NCBI RefSeq assembly: GCF_002002865.1
Contig: NZ_CP019508.1
Coordinates: 3,390,501-3,454,500, forward strand
Source of the DNA: Brevundimonas sp. LM2
GTDB taxonomy: Bacteria > Pseudomonadota > Alphaproteobacteria > Caulobacterales > Caulobacteraceae
DNA: 64,000 bases
Direction: 5' to 3'
Shown here: positions 35,119 through 43,782 of the stretch, in pieces
Layout of the letters: the number at the start of each line of letters is the position of its first letter
Numbering within the stretch: the first letter of the stretch is position 1
Program-made: the position numbers and the translations under genes
The notes under the pieces: generated by a model
The model's database searches: none
Told to the model about the DNA's origin: nothing
What the model saw: only the letters and a program-made list of their open reading frames with translations

Positions 35119-36345
35119 TCACAGCGCCCATTCCAGCTGAAGCCAGACTTTCCGGATGTCGGCCGAATAGCCGTCAGCCTGATAGCTGGCGTATTTGGCG
35201 ACGACGCCGAACCTGCCGGGTTTGAAGCCGATCTGGGCGTCCCATTCGGTTCCGTAGTCGCTGCCGCCGACGTCGCTGGAAAAGTCATGGTAGCTGATCT
35301 GGGCGCTCATCCCGGGCAGGCCGGTTACCGACGGGAACCGCCGGCCGACGCCGACGTAGGCATCCCGCAGCCCCTGCGCCGGGGTGGTCAGGAAGACGTC
35401 CGCCCAGCCATTGAACTTGTGCAGGGTCGCCAGCGGCGTCTGGAAGCCGTGACCGTTGTCGGCCCCGAGCTGCTCATAGCCCGCATTGACCGTGAACCCG
35501 GCGACCGCCGTGCCCAGGTCGAGCGCCAGATAGTCGGCGGCGTAGTTTCCGGGATTGGACCCCGCGTACGTCTGGCGCGCATAGCTGGCCGCCACCGTGA
35601 TCGGGACATGGCCGGACAGGGGGATGGCTCCGGTCGCCCGCAGACCGAAGGTGTCGCTGGAATTGCCGAACTGGATCGTCTCTTCGAAGTCCAGCAGATA
35701 GCCGAAGGCCTTCAGCGTGACCGGCCCCGCCACCACCCCGGCGCCGAGCAGGACGAAGTCGCCGTCGAAGCGCTCGCGCGGCCCGGCGTCGACGCCGAAG
35801 ACCGTGCGTTGGTTGTTGCTGTAGGCCAGGTCCAGCTTGACCCGCCCCAGGGTGCCCTCGGCCCGGACCGCGTCAAAGGTCTGTTCGCTCTGACGCCAGC
35901 CGACCGAGCCGACGAACCTCTGGTCGTCCAGATTGATCCGCTGGCGGCCCAAGGTGACGGTCAGGGGCGCGGTCCTGTACTGGATCTGAACCCGGTTCAG
36001 CTCCAGGTTCGCCGGGTCGGCGATGGTCGCGAACGGCTCCATGCCATTGCCCGCGTTGGTGTCGTTATAGTCGTCGGCCAGCGCCAGCACGCCCTCCGCC
36101 TCGGCCAGCATGGACCAGACACCCTGCCTCGCCTCGAACCCGAACCGCAGCCGCGCGGTGACGGCGTCCGCGTCGGTGAGCGGCGCGTCACGGTCCACGC
36201 CTTCGTAACGGACCCGCGCCTCGGCGATCGGCTTGATCCCGTCCCCGGCCGGCGCGGGCGGCGCGGGCGGCGCGGTCTGGGCCAGAGCGGGCGTTGACAG
36301 AACGGCGAGCATGGCTCCGCCGAGGACGAGTTCGATCGTCTTCAT
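35119..36345 (-). CDS. Alginate-export/porin family outer-membrane channel, probable nitrate porin
   Basis: The ATG at 36345 has GGGGGA upstream; an earlier ATG is at 36357. The 408-residue product has a signal peptide (MKTIELVLGGAMLAVLSTPALAQ), a proline-rich linker and then an AlgE-like beta-barrel (RVRYEGVD, VTLGRQRINLDDQRFVG, final VWLQLEWAL). Sitting between nrtCD and cysG in the nitrate operon, it probably lets nitrate or nitrite through the outer membrane; this substrate is inferred only from position. Confidence 0.8.
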   Translation of the reverse strand: MKTIELVLGGAMLAVLSTPALAQTAPPAPPAPAGDGIKPIAEARVRYEGVDRDAPLTDADAVTARLRFGFEARQGVWSMLAEAEGVLALADDYNDTNAGNGMEPFATIADPANLELNRVQIQYRTAPLTVTLGRQRINLDDQRFVGSVGWRQSEQTFDAVRAEGTLGRVKLDLAYSNNQRTVFGVDAGPRERFDGDFVLLGAGVVAGPVTLKAFGYLLDFEETIQFGNSSDTFGLRATGAIPLSGHVPITVAASYARQTYAGSNPGNYAADYLALDLGTAVAGFTVNAGYEQLGADNGHGFQTPLATLHKFNGWADVFLTTPAQGLRDAYVGVGRRFPSVTGLPGMSAQISYHDFSSDVGGSDYGTEWDAQIGFKPGRFGVVAKYASYQADGYSADIRKVWLQLEWAL

Positions 36346-36401
36346 GGTATCCCCCATGGATCTGAAAAAAGCGGTCAGTCGCCTTGGTCGGGAGAGGCCG
36401 A

Positions 36402-38102
36402 TCAGGCAGCGTCGGCGTGCGCGCCGTGTTCGTAGTCCGACAGGAACTTCAGGACCTCCTCGCGGTACGCATAGAACTGCGGGTGGCTCAGCAGGGACCG
36501 CCTGTCGCGCGGACGCGGCAGATCGACCTGCAGAATCTTGCCGATGGTGGCGTTGGGGCCGTTGGTCATCATCACCACCCGGTCGGCCAGCAGAATGGCT
36601 TCGTCGACGTCATGGGTGACCATGACGGTGGTGACCTTGGTGCGGTTCCAGACCTCGACCAGAACGTCCTGCAGGTCCCAGCGCGTCAGGCTGTCCAGCA
36701 TCCCGAACGGTTCGTCCAGCAGCAGCAGGCGCGGCGACAGGGCGAAGGCGCGGGCGATGCCGACCCTCTGCCTCATGCCGTTCGACATGTCGGCCGCCAT
36801 CCTGTTCATGGCGTCGCCCAGCCCCACCCGCTCCAGATAATAGGCGACGATGTCGGCCCGTTCGGCGCGCGTCGCGTGCGGATAGACCCGCTCGACGCCC
36901 AGGGAGACGTTCTGGCGCGCGGTCAGCCACGGCATCAGCGACGGCGACTGGAACACCACCGCCTTGTCGGGGCCCGCGATCTCGATCTCGCGCCCGTTCA
37001 GCACGATGCCGCCGTCGGTGATGGGGTTGAGCCCCGCCGCCATGGTCAGCACCGTCGACTTGCCGCAGCCCGAATGTCCGATCAGCGAGATGAACTCACC
37101 CCGGTCCATCAACAGATTGACGTCCTCGACGACGGTCAGCGGCCCCTTGGGCGTCGGATAGACCTTGGACAGGTTATAGAACTCGAGATAACGCCGGTTG
37201 ATCGGGCTGTAGGCCACGTCCTGATAGGCCTTGGGCGGGGCCAGCAGGTCCAGCGGCACCACGCTCGGCAGGTCGATCACGTTCGACGGCGCGGCCTCCT
37301 TCACCCCGCCCGCGAGCCGGCCCAGGTAGCCGACGATCTCGTTGCGCAGCGTCTTGTAGCCGTCGTCGTGGTTCAAGTCCGTGCGGATGCGCGGCCGGGC
37401 GATGGCGACATCGAAGATCCGGCCGATATGGGCCCCCGGGGCAGGGGTCAGGACCGCGATCCGGTCGGCCAGCAGCAGGGCCTCATCGACGTCGTTGGTG
37501 ACCAGGAAGATGGTGCGTTTTTCCTGGCTTCGGATACGCTCGATCTCGTCCTGGAGCTTGGCCCGCGTCAGGGCGTCCAGCGCCGACAGGGGCTCGTCCA
37601 GCAACAGGATCTCGGGCTTCGTCGCCAGCGCCCGCGCCACGGCCACCCGCTGGCGCATTCCGCCCGACAGCTGGCCGGGTTTGCGGTCCAGCGCATGACC
37701 CAAACCGACCAGGGTCACGGTCGACCGCACCAGCGCCGCCCGCTCGGCCTTCGACATCGTCAGATGGACCGCGTCCACCGCCAGGCGCACGTTCTGTTCG
37801 ACCGTCAGCCAGGGGAGAAGCGAATAGCTCTGGAACACCACGCCCCGGTCCGGCCCGGGGCCAGTGCATGGCCGACCCTTGATCAGAACCTCGCCCTGGT
37901 CCGGCTGAATCAGCCCGGCAATGGTCGAGACCAGGGTGGTCTTTCCCGCGCCCGAGAAGCCCAGGACCGCGACGAACTCGCCCTCCTCGACCTCCAGATC
38001 GACGCCGGCCAGCACCGTTGTCCGTTCGCCGTTCGCACCGTCATAGGACTTGGTCAGGCCCCTCAAGGACAGGATCGGGGGCACCGAGGTCACGGGACTC
38101 AT
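36402..38102 (-). CDS. nrtCD: Nitrate ABC transporter, two fused ATPase domains
   Basis: The 566-residue protein has two complete ABC ATPase halves. The first has Walker A GFSGAGKTT, signature LSGGMRQRVAVARAL and Walker B ILLLDEPLSALD. The second has GHSGCGKST, MSNGMRQRVGIARAF and LLLLDEPFGMLD, with a degenerate signature LSGG to MSNG. Between them is a linker of about 60 residues. In cyanobacteria NrtC and NrtD are separate and NrtC bears a sensor domain; here the two ATPases are joined and no NrtA-like sensor is attached. It overlaps nrtB by four bases (ATGA). Confidence 0.9.
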   Translation of the reverse strand: MSPVTSVPPILSLRGLTKSYDGANGERTTVLAGVDLEVEEGEFVAVLGFSGAGKTTLVSTIAGLIQPDQGEVLIKGRPCTGPGPDRGVVFQSYSLLPWLTVEQNVRLAVDAVHLTMSKAERAALVRSTVTLVGLGHALDRKPGQLSGGMRQRVAVARALATKPEILLLDEPLSALDALTRAKLQDEIERIRSQEKRTIFLVTNDVDEALLLADRIAVLTPAPGAHIGRIFDVAIARPRIRTDLNHDDGYKTLRNEIVGYLGRLAGGVKEAAPSNVIDLPSVVPLDLLAPPKAYQDVAYSPINRRYLEFYNLSKVYPTPKGPLTVVEDVNLLMDRGEFISLIGHSGCGKSTVLTMAAGLNPITDGGIVLNGREIEIAGPDKAVVFQSPSLMPWLTARQNVSLGVERVYPHATRAERADIVAYYLERVGLGDAMNRMAADMSNGMRQRVGIARAFALSPRLLLLDEPFGMLDSLTRWDLQDVLVEVWNRTKVTTVMVTHDVDEAILLADRVVMMTNGPNATIGKILQVDLPRPRDRRSLLSHPQFYAYREEVLKFLSDYEHGAHADAA

Positions 38103-39184
38103 GTCTCGTGGTTCCGCGAGGCCAGGGACTGCAGCGCCATCATCAGACGGTCCAGCAGAAAGCCGATCACGCCGATGACGATGACCGCGAACATGATCCG
38201 CGCCAGGGACTGTTCACTGCCGTTCTGGAACTCGTCCCAGACGAACTTTCCCAGACCCGGGTTCTGGGCCAGCATCTCGGCCGCGATCAGCACCATCCAG
38301 CCCACACCCAGGGACAGCCGCATCCCGGTGAAGATATAGGGCAGGGCCGAGGGCAGGATCAGTCGCCGCAGCCGCGCGAACGGCGTGAGCCTCAGCACCC
38401 GGCCGACATTCAGCAGGTCCTTGTCGATCGAGGCCGCGCCCACCGCCGTATTGATCAGCGTCGGCCACAGGGAGCACAGCATCACCACAACGGCCGAGAT
38501 GACGAAGCTCTTGGGCAGCATCGGGTCGGGGCTGGTCATCGTCGCCGACACCACCATGGTCACGATCGGCAGCCAGGCCAACGGACTGATCGGCTTGAAG
38601 ATCTGCACCAGGGGATTGAAGGCAGCGTTGAACCCTTTCGACAAACCACAGACCAGCCCCAGCGGCACGGCCACCAGAGAGGCCAGGCCGAAGCCGAAGG
38701 CGACGGTGAACAATGAGGTGAAGATCTGATCGATGAAGCTGGGCGAGCCCGAATATCGGAAATCCTGCGCTTCGCCCCCCCGCCCGGCCGTCTCCAGCGC
38801 GGCATTGCGCGCCGCCTGGGCGGCATAGAAGGCGGCTTTTTCGGACTGTGCCGCCTGCCATTCCTCCGCCAAGGACACCCCCTGGGCGGCCACCGCGACC
38901 GGTCCCGGCAGGGCTCCGAGCGACGTTTTGGCCATCGGCGCGGTCAGCGCCCACACCAGGATGAAGACCACGATCCCCACCATCGGCAGGATCACGGCCC
39001 GGACCCTAGGCCCGACCGCCGCGAAGCCCGAAACCAGGCCGGGGCCTGCCGACGGGTCGTCTTCGGATCGCGGGGACGTCCTCGCCGATCCCGGGGATCG
39101 CCCCTCGCCGCCCCGCCCCTCAAGTCTGAACGGCGGGCTGCGTTCGATCCCGATCGATCCGTCTGCGGACTTGATCTGATTCAT
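38099..39184 (-). CDS. nrtB: Nitrate ABC transporter permease
   Basis: The ATG at 39184 (MNQIKSADGS) has AGGGGAG upstream; two earlier ATGs are less well spaced. The 361-residue inner-membrane protein has about six or seven helices and a binding-protein-dependent permease domain (YIFTGMRLSLGVGWMVLIAAEM). An unusual 40-residue charged N-terminus precedes the first helix, and about 80 residues rich in Ala/Glu follow it. It pairs with NrtA and NrtCD to import nitrate. Confidence 0.9.
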   Translation of the reverse strand: MNQIKSADGSIGIERSPPFRLEGRGGEGRSPGSARTSPRSEDDPSAGPGLVSGFAAVGPRVRAVILPMVGIVVFILVWALTAPMAKTSLGALPGPVAVAAQGVSLAEEWQAAQSEKAAFYAAQAARNAALETAGRGGEAQDFRYSGSPSFIDQIFTSLFTVAFGFGLASLVAVPLGLVCGLSKGFNAAFNPLVQIFKPISPLAWLPIVTMVVSATMTSPDPMLPKSFVISAVVVMLCSLWPTLINTAVGAASIDKDLLNVGRVLRLTPFARLRRLILPSALPYIFTGMRLSLGVGWMVLIAAEMLAQNPGLGKFVWDEFQNGSEQSLARIMFAVIVIGVIGFLLDRLMMALQSLASRNHET

Positions 39185-39212
39185 CGTCATCTCCCCTTGC
39201 CCTGGCAACCGG

Positions 39213-40631
39213 TCAGGCTGCCGAAACGCCGGCGGCGGTGACCGCCTGGCCCGACTTCAGGCCGATCGCGAACCGCGCCAGATAGGCGTTGGGCGCCCGA
39301 CCGTCGTAGGCGACGCCGTCGATGAAGCCCGTCTGCACGCCCTTGAAGCCATCGGTCGTCGGCACCGACGCCGCCGGGATGGTGCCCTGCTCCACCAGTG
39401 AATTCGCCGCCGCGGTATAGAGGTCGGCCCGGTACACGGCCCTGGCCGTATCGATATACCACTGGTCGGGGTGATCTTCGGCGATCTGTCCCCATCGCCG
39501 CATCTGGGTGAGGGTCCAGACCGCATCGGACGCATAGGGATAGCCCGCGAAATCGCGGAAGAAGATGTTGAAATCGGGGGCCGGCCGGGTGTCTCCGGGG
39601 GCATAGGTGAACTGGCCGGTCATGGAGGCCGCGATCACATCGGCATCGGCACCGACATAGTTGGGCCGCGCCAGAATCTGCACCGCCTCGGCCCGGTTGG
39701 CGCCGTCATCGGCATCGAGCCACTGCTGCGCCTTGATTATGGCCCGGATCAGGGCGGTGGTGGTCGCCGGATATTGCGCGGCGAACGCCCTGGTCATGCC
39801 CAGCACCTTCTCCGGGTTCCGCGCCCAGATGTCGTGATCGGTAATGATCGGCACGCCGATCTTCTTCTTGACGGCTGCCTGGTTCCACGGCTCGCCGACG
39901 CAATAGCCCTCGATGGTTCCGGCCTCCAGCGTCGCGGGCATCTGCGGCGGCGGCGTCACCGACAGCTGGATGTCCGCCCCCGTCGTGCCTCCGACATCGC
40001 CCGGCAGGTAGAATCCCGGATGTATTCCCCCCGCCGCCAGCCAGTAGCGAAGCTCGTAGTTGTGGGTCGAGACCGGGAAAACCATGCCGAACTTCAGCGG
40101 CTTGCCTTCGGATCTGAAACGATCGACCACGGGCCGCAGAACCGAGGCCGAGATCGGATGCGCCGGCGTGCCATCCGTCCCCTTGGGCAAGGACGGTTCG
40201 ATCTGCGCCCAGATACGGTTCGAAACGGTGATGGCGTTGCCGTTGAGGTCCAGCGACAGCGGCGCGATCAGCTCCGCCTTCGTTCCCAGGCCGACGGTCG
40301 CCGCGATGGGTTGGCCGGCCAGCATATGCGCCGCGTCCAGCTGCCCCCCGATGACCCCGTCCAGCAGCACCTTCCAGTTGGCCTGGGGCTCCAGGGCGAC
40401 GTTGAGGCCCTCTTCCGCGAAGAAACCCTTCTCCTTGGCCACGGCCAGGGGGGCCATGTCGGTCAGTTTGACGAACCCCAGCTTGAGGCTGGCCTTCTCG
40501 ACAGCCCCCAAGGCGACGGGCGCGGCCCCGGCCGCCGGCTTTCTGTCCCCGCAGCCCGCGAGAATGGCCGTCGCGCCCGAGGCGATCAGCAACGAACCGC
40601 CGGCCATCAGAAACTTGCGTTTGTCGATCAT
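39213..40631 (-). CDS. nrtA: Nitrate-binding lipoprotein of ABC transporter
   Basis: The 472-residue protein begins MIDKRKFLMAGGSLL and has a lipobox ILAGC with lipidated Cys27, so it is anchored on the periplasmic side. NrtA features include GFVKLTDMAPLAVAKEKGFF, LDAAHMLAGQPIA, LDLNGNAITVSNRIW and GYCVGEPWNQAAV. It captures nitrate or nitrite for NrtB/NrtCD. It is the first gene of the import operon and its leader contains an ANTAR pair at 40742-40796. Confidence 0.92.
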   Translation of the reverse strand: MIDKRKFLMAGGSLLIASGATAILAGCGDRKPAAGAAPVALGAVEKASLKLGFVKLTDMAPLAVAKEKGFFAEEGLNVALEPQANWKVLLDGVIGGQLDAAHMLAGQPIAATVGLGTKAELIAPLSLDLNGNAITVSNRIWAQIEPSLPKGTDGTPAHPISASVLRPVVDRFRSEGKPLKFGMVFPVSTHNYELRYWLAAGGIHPGFYLPGDVGGTTGADIQLSVTPPPQMPATLEAGTIEGYCVGEPWNQAAVKKKIGVPIITDHDIWARNPEKVLGMTRAFAAQYPATTTALIRAIIKAQQWLDADDGANRAEAVQILARPNYVGADADVIAASMTGQFTYAPGDTRPAPDFNIFFRDFAGYPYASDAVWTLTQMRRWGQIAEDHPDQWYIDTARAVYRADLYTAAANSLVEQGTIPAASVPTTDGFKGVQTGFIDGVAYDGRAPNAYLARFAIGLKSGQAVTAAGVSAA

Positions 40632-40741
40632 CGTCGTCCCCAGTCGTTCAAAATCTGGCGGTCAGAAACAGGGCACCAAGGCGGGCAGATCGCGGACGCA
40701 GAAAATCCGCCTCGGCGCGGCTCGTGTCAGAGCACCCCAGG

Positions 40742-40796
40742 CGGCCACATTGCCGATATCTGCTGAAACTGCGGAGCGTCTCCCACCGTTGGGGAC
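40742..40796 (-). promoter_or_regulatory. ANTAR two-hairpin RNA element in nrtA leader
   Basis: On the minus strand, P1 (40796-40778) has stem GTCCCC/GGGAGAC with one bulged A and loop AACGGT. P2 (40755-40742) has stem CGGC/GCCG and loop AATGTG. Both loops have A1 and G4. The hairpins are 22 bases apart. A possible weak terminator, CCGC/GCGG followed by ATTTT, lies at about 40702-40720, 71 bases before nrtA. The stems are shorter than in the nirB leader. Confidence 0.65.
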
Positions 40797-40939
40797 GGAC
40801 CTTTGAGCGCCGCATTGTGACGCGCCACCCACCATTGGTTACACGGAATGTTGCATCGCACAAGTGGCGGCGCAAACTTCGCGGTTCAGGCCTCTGATGG
40901 CTGATGAGGCGTGCGGCGCAGGGCCTCCCGGCCAGAGGG

Positions 40940-41160
40940 TCAGCGGAAGGCCAGCCCCCCGGCCAGTCGGGCCAGAGCCATGATGACGACGGCGCTGAGT
41001 TTGCTCTTCCACAGATAGACGATGGCCAGGGCCCCGGCGAGATCGCTGAACCCCTGGAGCCCTTCACGCCAGGCCTGATCGTGCGGGGGAGGCCAGCAGC
41101 ACCCCGTCAACGTCCAGGATCGCGACGGTTAGTTCCAGAGTGCCCGCGCCAGCGACCGTC
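40940..41160 (-). pseudogene. Remnant: HAD-like hydrolase start joined to membrane-protein tail
   Basis: On the minus strand VAILDVDGVLLASP (about 41130-41089) is the DxD motif I of a HAD hydrolase. One frame over, the sequence goes on as HDQAWREGLQGFSD, which fits the next stretch of such proteins. It then becomes hydrophobic (LAGALAIVYLWKSKLS, ALARLAGGLAFR) up to a stop at 40942. No start or complete domain is present. It looks like decayed fragments of one or two genes. Confidence 0.45.
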
Positions 41161-41579
41161 CGGGCCGCGCCGGCCATCCTTCTTCGTGGGGAGCTTGGAT
41201 TTTCATGCTGGGTGTCTATCGCCCCGACGCTCGAGGCTTGTTGAGGCAGATCAACGACGACGCCAACACGACCGCTGCAAGGGTTGCAGGCTCCCCGCCC
41301 AAGTGCAGGCCTTGCCGACCGCCGAGATGAGTCAGACCTGCGCACCCCTTGGCTGATCGGCCCCCTGCCCGAAAGCGGACTTTGCTAACCGCCGCCCTGA
41401 GTCAGGATCGGGTCTCGAGACCAACACCCGGAAGGTCTGCTTTGGGTCGAGATCGGTCATGGCCAAGCGGGCGGAAAGCGGACATTCGCTGCGTTGTCGG
41501 GAAGCCGGCATCGCGACGGTCTAGCTGAGGAATGCCGGTTGGAGATGGACACCTCGTCCGGCCGACCTAGCCGCGTGTC
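41161..41579. repeat. Noncoding region with degenerate GAAAGCGGAC repeats
   Basis: No gene is seen. GAAAGCGGACTTTGCTAACC (41370) and GGAAAGCGGACATTCGC (41467) are copies of one motif. Degenerate units ending in ACCGCCG..GAGTCAG occur at about 41300-41335 and 41385-41405. GGTCTGCTTTGGGTCG at 41435-41450 is repeated exactly at 44501-44516. These are probably decayed intergenic repeat units. Confidence 0.5.
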
Positions 41580-41885
41580 CTAGTGCAGGCTCTCGCTCGC
41601 ATCACCGTTGGCCCTCAGCTGCATGGCTATGTCTGCGAACGTCGTCCGAACCAGTTCTTCGACCTCTTCCGGGGGAAGTTCCGGGTATGCAGACGGTGCG
41701 ACTTGTATGAAGGCGGAATGGAAGAGGTCCATGACCTGTTGGTCGCTGAGGTCAGACCACTCGCCCTTGCGCTCGCTCATAAGTCGAGCCATGACCACGC
41801 CGGCCAGACCAAGCAGCCTGCCCATCTGCCCTTGCAGGATCTCCCAGAACGCCTCTAGGTCTTCGACGGTCGCGGTCTTAGACAC
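41580..41885 (-). CDS. Hypothetical cytosolic protein (101 aa)
   Basis: The protein is largely helical and acidic, starting MSKTATVEDLEAFWEILQGQ and containing DLSDQQVMDLFHSAFIQ and LPPEEVEELVRTTFADIA. No signal peptide or metal-binding motif is seen and no family is recognised. It lies five bases downstream of the secreted 117-residue gene and probably shares its transcript. Confidence 0.65.
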   Translation of the reverse strand: MSKTATVEDLEAFWEILQGQMGRLLGLAGVVMARLMSERKGEWSDLSDQQVMDLFHSAFIQVAPSAYPELPPEEVEELVRTTFADIAMQLRANGDASESLH

Positions 41886-41890
41886 GACGG

Positions 41891-42244
41891 TCAGCCCAGC
41901 GCTTTGCTTTCCGAGAACGCCCTCATCAACTCTTGGCAGAAGTTAGCAGACCGGCTCTGATCGGCGCGACCTCGCTGGTAGGCGGCTTTTAGGTAGGCCA
42001 ACAGCGCGTCCGGAGTCTGACAGGGTTCTGGCTCGAAGGTCTGGCGCACGCCGCGGATCTGCGCCAGCGACAGATGACGCTCGCAGGGGCCGACTGTAGT
42101 CATGATATGGGCCGTGCCCTCGACCGCAGCCTGGGCATTGGCCCGATCCGTGGCCTGGCCCGCCGGGGCTTGGGCAGTAGCAGGCGCTAACTGGGCCGGA
42201 ACTGATTGGAGCAAAGCTGCAAGCAGGAGGGCTGACGCAAGCAT
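41891..42244 (-). CDS. Hypothetical secreted protein (117 aa)
   Basis: MLASALLLAALLQSVPAQLAP is a signal peptide. The mature part has three cysteines (VGPCERHLS, PEPCQTPDALL, ANFCQELM) that could form a disulfide, and an Ala/Gln-rich linker after the signal. Function unknown. It probably heads a two-gene unit with the 101-residue gene. Confidence 0.65.
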   Translation of the reverse strand: MLASALLLAALLQSVPAQLAPATAQAPAGQATDRANAQAAVEGTAHIMTTVGPCERHLSLAQIRGVRQTFEPEPCQTPDALLAYLKAAYQRGRADQSRSANFCQELMRAFSESKALG

Positions 42245-42474
42245 CGGAAAGCTCCGGTTCTACAAACCTGGGACCGTGAAACGCAGGTCTTGGAAGAGCA
42301 AGGTCCCGGCGTGCTACGGCCTCGGCAGCCTGACCCTTAGGAAGTTTGCGGTTCCGTGTGAGCCGAGGCTGCCGTCCGTCGCACGGGGGGCGTGCACCGG
42401 TCCCTCAATCTGACTTCCACTACTGCGTTCGCCAAGCCTCAAAAATGCGTCAGATAGGGGCGGCTGAACCGCAT

Positions 42475-42978
42475 TCACCGGATCGGCGTCTCGGCGATGA
42501 CGGCTTCAAAGTCCTGGTCGACATAAGGTCCCAAATAGGAACGAACCGGCTCGGAAAAGCACTCCACCCACGGCTGAAACCTGACGTGGTACATCCAGAA
42601 GCTCTGGCCCTCGCGGGTGGAGATGAAGGTCTTCAGCGCGACAAGCTCAGGCAGTGTGAACCTCTGCGCAATCGGTTCGGCCAGGCATGCGATCGCCTGA
42701 TCAATAATGATCTCCGACCCAACCTTTGCCCGCTCGCCCAAGCGTTCAGACAAGCGGTAATCGCGGTCATAGGCCTGGGCATCGCGTGCCGTCAGCACTT
42801 CGCCGGCCAGACGAGCAGCCGCGATGCTGATGCCATAGGAGTTTTCGCTGACATAGGGTTCGCGGCCGAACAGGTCCTGAGCTGCGGCGCGACGCTCCGG
42901 ACCGGGGTCGTCGGGCAATGCGGGCGGGATAGATAGAGCCTGCATGGATAGGAACAGGGTGAGGCTGAGCCAAATCAT
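42475..42978 (-). CDS. Hypothetical secreted protein, DUF2059-like C-terminus
   Basis: The 167-residue protein has a signal peptide (MIWLSLTLFLSMQALS). Near residues 110-130, AQRFTLPELVALKTFISTREGQSFW resembles the DUF2059 pattern of a helix ending in TPxGQ before an aromatic; this is a weak resemblance. Its start overlaps the stop of the SRAP gene by four bases (ATGA), so the two were co-translated. Role unknown. Confidence 0.65.
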   Translation of the reverse strand: MIWLSLTLFLSMQALSIPPALPDDPGPERRAAAQDLFGREPYVSENSYGISIAAARLAGEVLTARDAQAYDRDYRLSERLGERAKVGSEIIIDQAIACLAEPIAQRFTLPELVALKTFISTREGQSFWMYHVRFQPWVECFSEPVRSYLGPYVDQDFEAVIAETPIR

Positions 42979-43687
42979 GTGCGGTCGATCTGTTGCAGGG
43001 TTCCGTCGGTCAGCGCTCGCTGCATCACCTTGGGCTCAGGCCACGGGGCGCGCATCCAGACATCGCGCTCCTCCTCCGTAGTCAGGATAACGGGCATTGC
43101 CTTGAGGTGAAATGACCGCACAGGCTCACTGGGCTCGGCGTCAGGAAGGCGAACAGGTCGCAAGTCTCGACGCCAGTCTTGTTCTTTCGGACGCAGGTGT
43201 GCGCCAGGACGTGGACGCCGGCGAAGAAGGCCACCTGTTCTGGATCCTCGCCGGCCAACAGGAACCAGATCGGCTTGTAGCGCCTCTCCGCGTCCCGGCC
43301 GGGCTCGCTGAACGCTGTGGATGGCACCAGGCATCGGTTGGCCGGGGAGAGCCACGGCTTCCAGTGGGACGACGCGGTGTTGCGGACGTTCGTCGTCCCG
43401 CTGTCCGGCTCGAGCTCCGGGAGCCGGGGGAAGTTGACCTCCTTGCCCTTGGCTCTCAGCTTGTCGGCGCGCTTCGTGGCGGCGTCGAACAGGGCCTTCT
43501 TGGACGACGGCAGGCCCCAGCGCGACATGACCAGTTCGCGTTGGCCGTCAGCGCCGTTTCGAACGATCGGAGCCGGATAATCGGGGTAGATGTCGCGCGG
43601 CTCTAGGTTCCCGACGCCGCTATTCATGGCGCGCGCCAGGTCGAGGATGGCGGCCGGGCCCCTGCGATAGCTGTATAGGTTGCACAT
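42975..43687 (-). pseudogene. SOS-response-associated peptidase (SRAP/YedK family), frameshifted
   Basis: From 43687 the frame starts MCNLYSYRRG, with Cys2 as the catalytic nucleophile that crosslinks abasic sites. PSTAFSEP contains the family glutamate. Near 43127-43157 the frame breaks after CDLFAFLT. A one-base shift continues into PDAEPSEPVRSFHLKAMPVI, with the catalytic His, and TTEEERDVWMRAP to a stop at 42975. As written the protein would lose its catalytic His. Family members shield abasic sites in single-stranded DNA. Confidence 0.82.
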
Positions 43688-43782
43688 CAGGCGACTGCAT
43701 CATGCCGCGGGCTACGTGTCGAGAAGCGGACGCGCCCGCTGGCTGCTATGGGTGGAAGGGAGACGTCTCGCTCGGTCACCCG

